The notes under the pieces are model-generated. The model was not told the origin of the DNA, ran no database searches, and was given only the letters and a program-made list of their open reading frames with translations. From Paralithodes platypus (lineage: Eukaryota; Arthropoda; Malacostraca; Decapoda; Lithodidae), in the NCBI GenBank assembly GCA_032716605.1, contig CM064552.1, forward strand, positions 9,426,115 to 9,490,114: 64,000 bases of DNA, written 5' to 3'. Position numbers and translations under genes: made by a program. Shown one piece after another: positions 1-9,830 of this stretch (position 1 is its first letter; the number at the start of each line of letters is the position of its first letter).

Positions 1-982
1 ACCCTCCTTCGGTTTCTATCCCTTTATGTGTGCCTTTGTCTCAAATTTCCTTTCTGACCGTTCCATAGCTGCAGTTGTGGACGGCCATCGCTCACTTCCT
101 TAACTTATCAACTCCGGTGTTCCTCAGGGTTCTGTCCTGTCTCCAGTACTCTTTCTAATATTCATTAATGATCTCCTCAACTGTACTTTTATTCCCATCC
201 ACTCATATGCTGATGACTCTAACTTACAATATTCAACTAGTTTTTCACATCAAGCCAGTATGCACTCACTCCAAAAGTCACGTGATAAGGCCATAGAACG
301 CATAATCTTCTGATCTGTCAATTATTTCTGATTATGACAGAGACAATCTTGTTATCTTCAATGCCTCCAAGACCCAATTCCTCCCTTTATCTACCCGTCG
401 CTATATCAATTACTCTTCAAAAATACACAAATCAACCATTCATCTTCTCTCAATATTCTTGGTGTATCTTTTTCATGCAAACTTTCTTGGAAAGATCATA
501 TTACCACTCTTGCTAAGGCAGCTTCCCAGAAATTAGGTGTGGTCAACCGTCTCTGTGGGTTCTTCACCCCCGCACAGCTTCTTGCTATGTATATGGGCAC
601 AGTACGGTCATGTATCGAGTATTGTTCGCACGTGTGGGGAGGTTCTACCCATACCGCTCTTCTCGAAAGAGTAATATCAAAAGCATTTCGCCTCATTAAC
701 TCACTTCCTCTAACTAGTTCCCTACAATCTCTTTCTACACCCGCAACGTTGCATAATTTTCACTCTTCTATCACTATTACAGCAATCAGTGTTCTTCCAA
801 GCTCTCTCAGTGCAAAGCCCTTCCTTGAGGCGAGTGCTAGGCACCCGCATTCCAACAGTCCCACTCCTATTAGGTCCGACTCTCCAATCCATGAATTAGC
901 AAATGTTCTGTCTTTCTTCTACTCAAATAGTGAACTATGGAACTCTCTCCCTCAAAAAATCTTTCCTTCATCGTATGACTAA
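1..982 (+). pseudogene. LINE (CR1/Jockey-type) reverse transcriptase, 5'-truncated and frameshifted
   Basis: This is the back half of a non-LTR retrotransposon reverse transcriptase, the enzyme that copies element RNA into DNA at a nicked target. Read in frame from about 49, it shows the RT motif GVPQGSVLSP (116-145) and the catalytic YADD (206-217). There is an in-frame TAA at 101-103 and TGA at 311-313. The homology then moves to frame 3 (312 to about 420, DNLVIFNASKTQFLPLS) and returns to frame 2 by about 455. From 539 to 982 the frame is open and carries the C-terminal block FFTPAQLLAMYMGTVRSC, YCSHVWGGSTHTALL, AFRLINS and LWNSLPQKIFPSSYD. The stops and frame changes mean it is dead. The 5' part lies outside the window. 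The motif style matches LINEs abundant in decapods; the exact clade is inference. A related copy sits at 44.6-45.2 kb. Confidence 0.88.
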
Positions 983-1118
983 AACTACTATAAACTTCGT
1001 GTGTCCAGGTATTTTGACCACAACGTTCCTTGAATTTGGCTCTGTCACTTTTTTTTACTTTAGAGGAGACACTCGTTAAAGGCAACCTGCCTTTTGTCGC
1101 CTACATACACAGAAACAA

Positions 1119-1138
1119 AATATATATATATATATATA

Positions 1139-1216
<78 letters not shown>

Positions 1217-1377
1217 TAAACAGAGATAGAGATATTGTGTGAAAGAAAATGGGAAATACACAAACATATCGTGCAAACACATTCATAGTTACAAGGGCGC
1301 GGAACAAAGGCCCAACTTCAAAAGGCGTATCCAGTACACATATACAGTATATATGTAAATATATATATATAGTATAA

Positions 1378-1417
<40 letters not shown>

Positions 1418-1423
1418 AAAAAA

Positions 1424-1463
<40 letters not shown>
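1119..1463. repeat. (TA)n microsatellite blocks
   Basis: Two long (TA)n blocks (about 1119-1214 and 1352-1462), the second interrupted by A-rich tracts, separated by about 130 bp of non-repetitive sequence. Open frames through these blocks read as alternating Ile-Tyr and are not genes. Confidence 0.95.
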
Positions 1464-1465
<2 letters not shown>

Positions 1466-1533
1466 GTACATAAACAGTAAACATACAATTGCATCTCAAA
1501 GGCATAATTCCTAACTAAAGCTCTCAGAAAATG

Positions 1534-1749
1534 TTAAGCCGGTATCACACACCGCTTTTTCACTCAACATTTATCCTCAACACCGGTCTGGCAGCTTATG
1601 AGGTCAACATATAGAATTGTTCTGCTACCTAAGTTCATCTATCTTCAATCTAGTTTCCGGTACCAGTGCAAAATAATCCAAAAGTGTTGCCAGAAATTTG
1701 TTGATCATCGAATGTTGACTATAAAAGATCTCGTGTGATACCGGCTTAA
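1534..1749. mobile_element. TTAA-flanked MITE, family E (copy E1)
   Basis: A 216-bp element bounded by TTAA at 1534-1537 and 1746-1749. It has perfect 13-bp terminal inverted repeats, GCCGGTATCACAC (1538-1550) and GTGTGATACCGGC (1733-1745). There is no coding capacity. Its right TTAA is also the left TTAA of family A copy A1, so the two abut exactly. Confidence 0.85.
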
Positions 1750-2082
1750 GGGGAGGTTTCCACTTGAGGGATTTTTTTTCTGGACCCCTTTCTCCCTCAT
1801 GTTTAGCCCCATTGCTTTTGAGATTTTAAGACGTTCGCCCTAGTAGTTTGTACATTTTAAGACAATTTGCCCCATTTCTGTCAATTTCAAGACCTTTCGT
1901 GCCATTAAGGTGTCGATTTTTTCCTGGCGAGCGATAGCGAGCCTGTAATTTAAGAGCAACCGGCCTCCGGCCTGGACATTTTTCTACCGAAAAATGTACA
2001 AATTTATCTTGAAAGGGGGTCTAGGGGGTGTAATTTTAAGCTTGATGAAAACGTAGGGAACAAACTAAATACCTCCCCTTAA
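1746..2082 (+). mobile_element. TTAA MITE family A, copy A1
   Basis: Reference copy of family A. TTAA at 1746-1749 is followed by GGGGAGGTTT; the right end is CCTCCCC then TTAA at 2079-2082. From left to right it carries a CTGGACCCCTTTCTCCC block, repeats of about 31 bp each containing GATTTTAAGAC..TTTCGCCCCATT, and the core CTGGCGAGCGATAGCGAGCC (1924-1943). These are followed by a GGCC hairpin and the 9-bp hairpin ACATTTTTC-TACC-GAAAAATGT (1976-1997), then a right arm ending near the TIR. It has no ORF. TTAA target use is a piggyBac-superfamily trait, and that assignment is inference. Confidence 0.9.
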
Positions 2083-2173
2083 AGCTCTCAGAAATGTTAT
2101 ACGGCGTCCCTCTACACAAACGTCAGCGCCAGAATGTGTAAAAGAATTCCCCGGAGAAAGTTTGGCTAGGGTG

Positions 2174-2599
2174 TTAAGGGGGAATGGTTCACTTTTTGGG
2201 CGATTTTTGCATGTATTCATTATTTTTCTAGTTTCCTCCCTAGACCTCCATCATTTTTGCATGTATTCATTATTGTTCTAGTTTTCTCCCTAGACCTCCA
2301 TCAAATAAAAAAAAAAAAAAAACATCCATTAGATCCCCCTTCTAGATTAATTTGTACATTTTTCGGTAGAAAAATGTTCCGGCCGAAGGCCGGTTCTTTA
2401 AAAATTACAGGCTCGCTATCGTTCGCCAGGGAAAAAATCGACACCTAAATAGCACGAAAGGTCTAAATATTGACGAAGAAATTGGGCGAAAGGTCTTAAA
2501 ATCGACTAACTAATGGGGCAAACATCTTAACATCTGAAAAGTAATGGGGCTAAACATGAGGGAGAAAGTGGTCCAGAAAACCGGCCCATCCCCCCTTGA
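2174..2599 (-). mobile_element. TTAA MITE family A, 'GGGGGAATGG' subfamily, copy A2
   Basis: Starts TTAA GGGGGAATGG and ends CCATCCCCCC TTGA (decayed TTAA). Contains the perfect hairpin CCGGCCGAAGGCCGG (2379-2393) and the core in reverse orientation. A perfect-period 50-bp tandem duplication (2203-2252 and 2253-2302) lengthens the left arm. Confidence 0.9.
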
Positions 2600-2980
2600 G
2601 AGGCTTTCCAGCGGCGTTGAATAGCCGGTCGGCAGCCGCTGTCAGCCCCGCAGTCAGCTGTTGCCGAGGATATCCGGACGGCGGCATTACTGGACGCAAC
2701 CCACTTCTGATCCCTTGTACAAATATGGGCACGAATATTGGATTTTTTTTTGGAGGAACAATCACGAATCACGAGCTTCGAGAACAACCAGAGAACGTTA
2801 CCTCCTACAACAGTAGAGGTTTATACTTAGCTGAATAAAATTATCTGGCGGTAGCACGAATGAAATAGAAAGATCGTTATGGGTTTCAAAATTATGCTTA
2901 GTAATACCTTTCAAAACAAAGGGACGAACGTTATCTGGTTGGTGTCGCAGTATTCATGTTCGTGACTGTACACTCGCAGT
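2600..2980. other. Unannotated interval
   Basis: A short GC-richer patch (about 2600-2720) grades into AT-rich unique sequence. An 80-codon plus-strand frame exists but shows no recognisable domain or splice context. No feature is supported. Confidence 0.5.
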
Positions 2981-3197
2981 TATAATGCCTTTGAAGATTG
3001 TGACGCATTATGAAAGTTTATGCTGGCTATCCTTAGACGATTTGTTACATTTTAAGAATGATCTGTGGGAATTGTAAGGGTAAAGACTATCTCAATTAAC
3101 CCTCTGACTTCCACATACCCTTCCTAATCTGAATAAAATCGTCTAATAATAACCGGAAAACAGAAAAGAAATGCGTATTGGATCTTGAAAGGGTTAA
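2981..3197 (-). mobile_element. TTAA MITE family D, copy D1
   Basis: Near-palindromic element of about 217 bp. Its right end is GATCTTGAAAGGG TTAA (3194-3197). The left end is GCCTTTGAAGATTGTGACGC, where TTAA has decayed to TATAA. The inner arms carry TAGACGATTT and its complement AATCGTCTA. Confidence 0.85.
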
Positions 3198-3362
3198 TGC
3201 TGATAAACACATTTTCGTAGCTGTTTCGGGTTGAATTGAAACTCTTGATAAATTCTTTATCGGAGGTTACTTTACATTTTCCGAAGCTTGAGAATGTACC
3301 AGAATTAATGGCCGCGACTGTACATTAATGATACACTGACGAAACATTTTGAACCGCAAAGA

Positions 3363-3738
3363 TTAAGGGGAGGAAGACCGTTTTTCTGAACCCCCTTGTC
3401 CCTAATGTTTAGCCCCACTAGTTATGATATTATAAGACGTTCGGGCGGCCCATTAGTTAGGCGATTTTAACACCTTTCGCCCCATTTCGTTGTCAAATTT
3501 TAGAACCTTTCGTGTCATTTAGGTGTCGATTATTTCCTGGCGAGCGATAGCGAGCCTGCAATTTTAGGAGGAACCGGCCTTCAGCCGGGACATTTTTCTA
3601 CCGAAAAATTTACACATTTATCTTGAAGGGGGGTCTAGGGGGTGCTTTTCTGAGCTTGATGGAGGTCTAGGGAGGAAACTAAGAAACATATGAATAAATT
3701 AATTAATAGACCAAACAAACGGCCATCTCTCCCCTTAA
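3363..3738 (+). mobile_element. TTAA MITE family A, copy A3
   Basis: TTAA GGGGAGG at 3363 and CTCTCCCC TTAA ending at 3738. Contains the core CTGGCGAGCGATAGCGAGCC and the CATTTTTC-TACC-GAAAAAT hairpin. The right end carries an extra AT-rich stretch of about 45 bp compared with A1. Confidence 0.9.
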
Positions 3739-3843
3739 ATTATTGGGATTAATAGTTAGCTGCTCACGGTCTTGTGTTTATCAAAAGGAGGTGTTCGAGT
3801 ATTCCTGACCGTGACTGTACGATTGCCACGACATGCACCTGGG

Positions 3844-4061
3844 ACTAAAGGAGCTATCACACGAGCGCTGTTTCCGGCAATTTTTGATGAGCAAGTTTTG
3901 TTCTCGTAATATATCTTGGTATTGTATTTATTGGAATCGACAACTAGACTGGAGGTATAGGATTTTATGAAACTGAAGTGATGTACAACTTTAATTCAGA
4001 AGATGCCAGACCACAATTGCTTGAACAAAAAATGGAATAGGCGCTCGTGTGACCACCTTAT
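3844..4061. mobile_element. TTAA MITE family E, copy E2
   Basis: Inverted ends TCACACGAGCGC and GCGCTCGTGTGA with decayed outer bases. The inner GCCAGACC stretch is shared with E1. It directly abuts family A copy A4 through TTAT at 4058-4061, the same arrangement as E1 with A1. Confidence 0.7.
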
Positions 4062-4434
4062 GGGGGGGATGGTTCACTTTTTGGGCGTGTTTTGCATGTA
4101 TTCATTATTTTTCTAGTTTCCTCCCTAGACCTCCATCAAATTAAAACAAAAAAAAACATCCATTAGATCCCCTCTTCTAGATTAATTTGTACAATTTTCG
4201 GTAGAAAAATTTCCCGGCCGGAGGCCGGTTCTTCCAACATTACAGGCTCACTATCGTTCGCCAGGGAAAAAATCGACACCTAAATAGCACGAAAGGTCAA
4301 GATATTGACGAAGAAATGGGGCGAAAGGTCTTGAAATCGCCTAACTAATGGGAGAAACATTTTAACATCTGAAAACTAATGGGGCTAAACATAAGGGAGA
4401 AAGTGGTCCAGAAAACCGGCCCATCCCCCCTTAA
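4058..4434 (-). mobile_element. TTAA MITE family A, 'GGGGGGATGG' subfamily, copy A4
   Basis: Left TTAT GGGGGGGATGG and right CCATCCCCCC TTAA (4431-4434). It is very close in sequence to A2 and A21, including TTTTTGGGCG and the GGCCGGTTCTTC core. It lacks the A2 tandem duplication. Confidence 0.9.
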
Positions 4435-4464
4435 TTAATGTTGTGGAGAGGTGGTTGTATTTAA

Positions 4465-4660
4465 TTAACCCCTTCGAGATACAATAACGACTGTTTTTTT
4501 CTGTATCATGGCTATTATTAGGCGATTGTATTCAGATTATGAAGGGTATAGGGAGGCCATAGGTAAGCCATAGGGTTCGTTGAGATAATCTTTACCCTTT
4601 TAACGCCCACAGATCCTTCCTAAGCTGTATTAAATCGTCTTATAATAGCCAGAATAACAA
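4465..4660 (+). mobile_element. TTAA MITE family D, copy D2 (3' end lost)
   Basis: Starts TTAA CCCCTTCGAGAT at 4465. Both palindromic core arms (TTAGGCGATTGTATTCAG and AAATCGTCTTATAATAGCC) are present. The terminal GGGTTAA on the right is not recognisable. Confidence 0.75.
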
Positions 4661-4829
4661 TGCTACCTATCAATCACTGTAAAGAAGATTGGTGTGGTGT
4701 TGTGTGCAAAGAGTTAGCAACATGTACGATTGGTCAGACCTAGATTGCAACAAATATAAATAAACCCCCAATCCGGACTGAAGGGATGGTAAGGGAAATA
4801 TTTTGGGATAGCATTTTGGAAGGTTCGAC

Positions 4830-5049
4830 TTTCATTTCATGTTTATACTACTACTACTACTACTACTAATAATAATAATAATAATAATAGTAATATTTTT
4901 TGGTCGTGGGGTCTGTGAGGCCAGTGTGTCTACTTAAATGTGTAAATATATGTAAATCTATTACATGTGACTTTTTAAAAGATATGTATTGTATATTATA
5001 AAGGAAATAAAGGTTTGTCTGTCTGTCTGACTACTACTACTACTACTAC

Positions 5050-5052
<3 letters not shown>
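4830..5052 (+). mobile_element. Retroelement 3' end inserted in (ACT)n
   Basis: Roughly 155 bp of unique sequence ends in GGAAATAAAGGTTTG followed by (TGTC)n, which looks like a polyadenylation signal and simple-repeat tail of a non-LTR element. It lies between (ACT)n/(AAT)n at 4847-4890 and (ACT)n at 5031-5052. Parent family not recognised. Confidence 0.45.
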
Positions 5053-5087
<35 letters not shown>

Positions 5088-5350
5088 TCAATATTTTTCA
5101 TACATTTCATGTTACTACTACTACCATCACCACCTCCACCATCACCACCACCACTACCTTATATTTAATATTGTACACATACTAAATTTCACAAGCATCA
5201 GATACTACTATTCTACACCATGCAACTTCAATCCAGTCTCCTTCCTATGCGACCCTCTGCCACTGCTGCCTCGTAGTCTACTTCTGCCACCGTCACTGGT
5301 TGTGGTGCAGACCTTCTTGTTCCCCGCAGGCATAGTAGTGCTGATCTGAG
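5053..5350 (-). pseudogene. YADD-type RT element, 3' terminal fragment (copy 0)
   Basis: Matches the last coding stretch and 3' UTR of the element at 7.4-9.2 kb. The block 5217-5350 is nearly identical to 7497-7625, and the fragment ends on the minus strand in an AATAAA-like motif, a 32-base poly(A) (poly(T) at 5053-5084) and a (TAG)n tail. It encodes only the C-terminal tail region, so it is a 5'-truncated dead copy. Confidence 0.75.
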
Positions 5351-5440
5351 AACATAAGAACATAAGAACATAAGAAAATGGGAGTCTGCAGAAAGCCGAT
5401 TGGCCTAAGCAAGGCAGATCCCTGTCCCACCCAACCCCAA
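5351..5440 (+). repeat. Dispersed repeat H, copy 1
   Basis: Contains three ACATAAGA units then GGGAGTCTGCAGAAAGCC and GGCAGATCCCTGTC. Related copies are at 15896-15970 (reverse) and 52085-52145. Probably the end of a retroelement; not assigned. Confidence 0.7.
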
Positions 5441-5454
5441 TTCAATTACAATGC

Positions 5455-5563
5455 CCAATTATAGGCATGCCCACATATATATTATTATGCCCACATGCCA
5501 TATATGGCATATATGCCATATATGCCATAGTATGCCCCCCATGCCATATATGCCTAGCATGCC

Positions 5564-5610
<47 letters not shown>

Positions 5611-5612
5611 TG
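5455..5612. repeat. ATGCC/GCCATATATGGC tandem-palindromic repeat plus (TA)n
   Basis: Degenerate short units such as GCCATATATG, which are self-complementary, are followed by (TA)n at 5566-5610. Open frames on both strands here are artefacts of this symmetry. Confidence 0.85.
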
Positions 5613-5639
5613 TATATATACGCCTACAAAGCAGCCATG

Positions 5640-6130
5640 GCAATAATTAAACATGAATAGTTAGAACAGTATTATCAGTATCAGCGACCTGCATATATGG
5701 TGATAGTTCCAGTTGATTAACTTGTGTGACCGACCGCCATTATTAAAACTTTGTTAAGGATAAATAATCACTACAAGATGAGACTTTGGACACGGTCTCA
5801 ATAGCCAATCAGCTGGAAATATAGACATAATAGGTGGACCGACTATAATGATTAGGCTACATGAGAACAGTCTTTCATATACTGTAAGCTCTGTTACTAC
5901 TGATGCAAATTTCCCTCTGAGATTGCATATAATTCGTCAGGAAAACAATTTAAGACGTGGATAAAAGGTATTTGGAGTACTTTGCACTAATTGTCTCTAT
6001 ATAGCGTATCCCTGGATCCTACCGCTAGACCTTTGAGATACTAACCGTCCCTCATAAGTCCATCAACTCACGCCTCTCCCCTCCACCTGGTTCCCCTCTG
6101 TTTATTTCTCTTCCTTATGAGTTTTTCCCC
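5640..6130. other. Unannotated interval
   Basis: AT-rich unique sequence with no ORF, repeat or splice-flanked exon that I can support. Confidence 0.5.
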
Positions 6131-6179
6131 TCTCTCACACACACACACGCACACACTTCTTCCATACCACTCCTTCCGG

Positions 6180-7388
6180 CAATGAGAAAGATAGACGGCA
6201 TCTCATCCAGGCTACGACGTGGCTCCTAGGCTGTTGCTTCTTCTCTGCGATGATCTCTGCTAGCCTTGAATAGAAGCACTGGGCCCTGGGTCCCATCCCT
6301 CCTGATGTGGTGAAGACTAGTGGGGTAAAGCTGCCATGTTCGACTTGTAAGATCCTTTCTCCATATGTCCTGACCTTCTCTCGTTCGTTCCTCTTGTGTG
6401 CAGCCTCCAGAGACAGCTCGCTGTAGCTGTGGGCCATTGGGTCAAATACTCTTATATCAAAGAACGCTCACTGTGCATTTGTCCAAAAGCCTCTTGCACT
6501 AACGTCCAATCTTGCTTCAGTGGATGTGTTGGCCGTCCTGTGCTGCATGGTCTCTCCACCCAAGGGAATGAGTGATGGTTCGCTCACCACATCTCTACAC
6601 ACCTCCCTGAGCATGTTCGCTGTTATATCTCTTACTTCATCGTGCCTGATGCTGATGAATCCTCCTTTCTTACATATCATGGTGTGGTCTGTATCGTTGA
6701 TGGTTCCACAAGCGCATCGATCGGGCAGTCCTTCAATCGGCCAATCATACCTCAGTGCAATAGCATCATTAAATTCTTGTTTGTTGAGATTGAAGCTTTT
6801 TGCCTTGATTGGTAGTGTTGTCAGCCAATTTGAAGCGCCCATTTCTTGTGCTATTTGTAGTTTTCTTGTTTGTCTCGGGTGAAGTTGTCCCATCAATTGT
6901 GCCAGGTCATTTTTCTGTGAGTTTTGCCTCTCTGACGTGATGGTCTTTCTGATGTTGTAGATGTCTGCCTGGTCTACTTCACCGTCAGAATCTTGTGCTA
7001 TGATACGGTCAGTGAGAGATCCTGTTATCTTTACCGAGTTCTGGTATTCCGTTACCGCCCTCTTCACTGGGTCGATGATTCCCATCCCTCCCAACCTAGG
7101 AGGCAGTGCGAGCAGCTCCCTCTCTGTATCGTTCGGGGTGTGCGACTTTATCCATGCTGGGATGAGTTTGTCTCTGATGGCATCTTCCAGCGGTTGAAGT
7201 AATGCGCTCACATTTGGAACGGTTCTCATCAAGTAGGTCCAGCGATGTTTGACCCCATATGTGAATGCCGAATACGTGGCCTGTGGTTCCGTCTTTGCAA
7301 TATTGGCCAGTTTCTCAATTTCATTTACCCATTCTCTGACCTTCTCCTCTATGTATTTGTTCTTGAACTCTTCCGTGCCGATCACCGC
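6180..7388 (-). pseudogene. YADD-type RT element, C-terminal half (copy 1)
   Basis: Minus-strand remnant of a retroelement polyprotein, downstream of the RT catalytic domain. It is open from 7385 to a TGA at 6465-6467, then the same frame continues to about 6183. The TGA lies where copy 2 has CGA (Arg), consistent with C-to-T decay. Visible conserved blocks in order: GTEEFKNKYIEEKVREWV, QATYSAFTYGVKHRWTYLMR, ALPPRLGGMGI, GASNWLTTLPI, DAIALRYDWPIEGLPDRCAC, DHTMICKKGGFISIRHDEVR, ARLDVSARGFW, VEHGSFTPLVFTTSGGMG. The Cys/His-containing CxC..H...C segment looks like a zinc knuckle. I recognise this block order from multicopy RT proteins in many invertebrate genomes; the clade is not certain. The 5' truncation point abuts the (TAG)n tail of copy 2. 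The last roughly 45 codons are missing where (CA)n begins. Confidence 0.85.
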
Positions 7389-7389
7389 C

Positions 7390-9179
7390 CCACTACTACT
7401 ACTACTACTACTACTTTTTTTTTTTTCATTGATTTTTATTTAATATTGTTCATACATTTTATTTTACAAGCATCAGATATTACTATTCAACACCATGCAA
7501 CTTCAATCCAGTCTCCTTCCTATGCGACCCTCTGCCACTGCTGCCTCGTAGTCCACTTCTGCCACCGTCGCTGGTTGTGGTGCAGACAGTCTTGTTCCCC
7601 GCAGGCATAGTAGTGCTGATCTGAGCAACGAGAAAGATAGACGGCACCTCATCCAGGCTACAACGTGGCTCCTGGGCTGTTTCTTCTTCTCTGCGATGAT
7701 CTCTGCAAGCCTTGAATAGAAGCACTGGGCCCTAGGTCCCATCCCTCCAGATGTGGTGAAGACTAGTGGGGTAAAGCTGCCATGTTCGATATTTAAGATC
7801 CTTTCCCCATAATTATGCCCTGACCTTCTCTTGTTCATTCCTCTTGTGTGCAGCCTCCAGAGACAGCCCGCTGTAGCCATGGGCCATTGGGTCGAATATT
7901 CTTACGTCAAAGAATGCTCGCTGTGCTCTTGTCCAAAAACTTCTTGCACTAACGTCCACTCGTGCTTCGTTGGATGTGTTGGCCGTCCTGTGCTGCAAGA
8001 TCTCTCCCTCCAAGGGAATGAGTGATGGTTCGCGCACCACATCTCGACACACCTCCCTGAGCATGTTCGCCGATACATCTCTTACTTCATCGTGCCTGAT
8101 GCTGATGAATCCTCCCTTCTTACATATCATGCTGTGGTCTGCATCGTTGTTGATTCCACAAACGCATCGATCGGGCAGTCCTTCAATCGGCCAATCATAC
8201 CTCAGTGCAATAGCATCATTAAATTCTTGTTTGTTTAGATTGAAGCCTTTTGCCTTGATTGGTAGTGTTGTCAGCCAATTTGAAGCACCCGTTTCTTGTG
8301 CTATTTGTACTTTTCTTGTTAGTCTCGGGCAAAGTTGTCGCATCAATTGTGCCAGGTCATTTTCTGTGAGTTTTGCCTCTCTGACGTGATGGTCTTTCTG
8401 ATGTTGTAGATGTCCGCCTGGTCCACTTCGCCGTCAGGATCTTGCGCTACGATGCGTTCAGTGAGAGATTCTGTTATCTTTACTGAGTTCTGGTGTTCCG
8501 TTGTCGCCCTCCTCACCGGATTGATGATTCCAAGCCCTCCTAACCTAGGAGGAAGTGCGAGCAACTCCCTCTCTGTAGCATTTGGGGTGTGGGACTTCAT
8601 CCAAGCTGGGATGAGTTTGTCTCTGATGGCATCTTCTAGCGGTTGAAGTTGTGGACCCACGTTTGGAATGGTACGCATCAAGTAGGTCCAGCGGTGTTTG
8701 ACCCCATATGTGAATGCCGAATATGCAGCCTGTGGTTCCGTCTTTGCAATTTTGGCTAGTATTTCTATTTCGTTTACCCACTCTCTGACCTTTTCTTCCA
8801 TGTATTGCTTCTTGAACTCTTCTGTGCCAATCACTGCCCCTAGATGACGCTGTCCGTCCTTTGTTACGACCACTTCACTACCGTTGAAAGCTTCTAAGGC
8901 ATTTTCGTAATGTTCTGCTTTTACTATCAGTATAGACTTACTAGCATTTGGAAAGTATCCTATTTCTGGTCCCACTTGTGATACTTGCTCCCACCAGCTC
9001 TTGAGATCATTGACTTTCCCTGCTCCAGTGAGATCATCTGCATAGGCCGCCTGCTTAACATGTGTCGTCTCATGTCTTGTTAATGATAGCAACACCGAGA
9101 GACCTAATGCGTACATCGCCATTGCTACTGGGTCCCCTTGTGTGGTTCCTTCCATTGATTTCAGTGCCGTTCCACGTCG
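7390..9179 (-). pseudogene. YADD-type RT element with catalytic motif (copy 2)
   Basis: A longer copy of the same retroelement. It begins inside the RT domain at 9179 with EGTTQGDPVAMAMYALGL (RT motif B-like) and the catalytic YADDLTGAG near 9030, then GYFPNASKS and the C-terminal blocks seen in copy 1. Compared with copy 1, a T is missing in a T run near 8360, shifting frame from the segment 9155-8343 to 8346-7813. A few extra bases near 7810-7820 shift it again to the segment 7880-7503, which ends at a natural stop. The 3' UTR on the minus strand ends in AATAAA-like sequence, A(12) and (TAG)n (7390-7440). Its truncated 5' end abuts the tail of another copy at 9180. Confidence 0.88.
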
Positions 9180-9180
9180 T

Positions 9181-9213
<33 letters not shown>

Positions 9214-9257
9214 TTACTACTTTGTCTTTGATTTGTATTTAATATTGTACATACATT

Positions 9258-9288
<31 letters not shown>

Positions 9289-9290
9289 AA
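9180..9290 (-). mobile_element. YADD-type RT element, 3' tail fragment (copy 3)
   Basis: (CTA)n at 9181-9211, then a short AT-rich stretch matching the copy 2 3' UTR (TTTGTATTTAATATTGTACA), then more (CTA)n to about 9280. Only the extreme 3' end of another copy remains, again followed by simple repeat. Confidence 0.65.
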
Positions 9291-9499
9291 TCACATAAAC
9301 TAACCCCCCCCCCCCCACCTCCTTGAACCATTCCGTATACCCCCGTGTTCTGGTAAAGCCTCTAAATCTCCGTGTGATCGTCGCCTCTTCCCGCAGATCA
9401 ACAGGAAAATATGAGGAGAAAAGAAGGGATGCTGAAAATAACGTTGTTGTCGTATTCTTTTTATCAGTATGTATGTTTACGCTTTATGGGGACAGCAAG

Positions 9500-9680
9500 G
9501 GTAAATATGTATGTGTGTATGTATGTATGTATGTATGCATGTGTGTGTGTGTATGTATGCATGTATGTATGTACAGTATGTATGTATGTATGTATGCATG
9601 TATGTATGTATGTATGTATGTATGTATGTATGTACAGTATGTATGTATGTATGTATGTATGTATGTATGTATACAGTATA
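9500..9680. repeat. (GTAT)n microsatellite
   Basis: Imperfect (GTAT)n with TACAGTATG interruptions. It produces open frames reading Met-Tyr-Val-Cys repeats on plus and His-Thr-Tyr-Ile repeats on minus; these are not genes. Confidence 0.95.
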
Positions 9681-9683
9681 TGT

Positions 9684-9830
9684 ACTCCCGCACTTACCCC
9701 AGGTATTTTTTTATGTTTTATTTTATTTTTTTACGGGGTTGGCCGACTCGAGACAGAGCTCAAACATGGACATCACAACACATCAGAAAGAAAAAATAAA
9801 TAAAATCACACACATCTAGGCCGTCCAGGA
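9684..9830 (+). repeat. Dispersed repeat F, copy 1
   Basis: Contains GGGGTTGGCCGACTCGAGAC, GGACATCACAACACATCAGA, an A-rich stretch and CATCTAGGCCG. A second copy is at 53052-53180, with shorter relatives near 34790 and 31765. Unassigned. Confidence 0.65.

Noticed and set aside
9411..9819. Met-Tyr-Val-Cys repeat frames
   Set aside because: Translation of (GTAT)n microsatellite.
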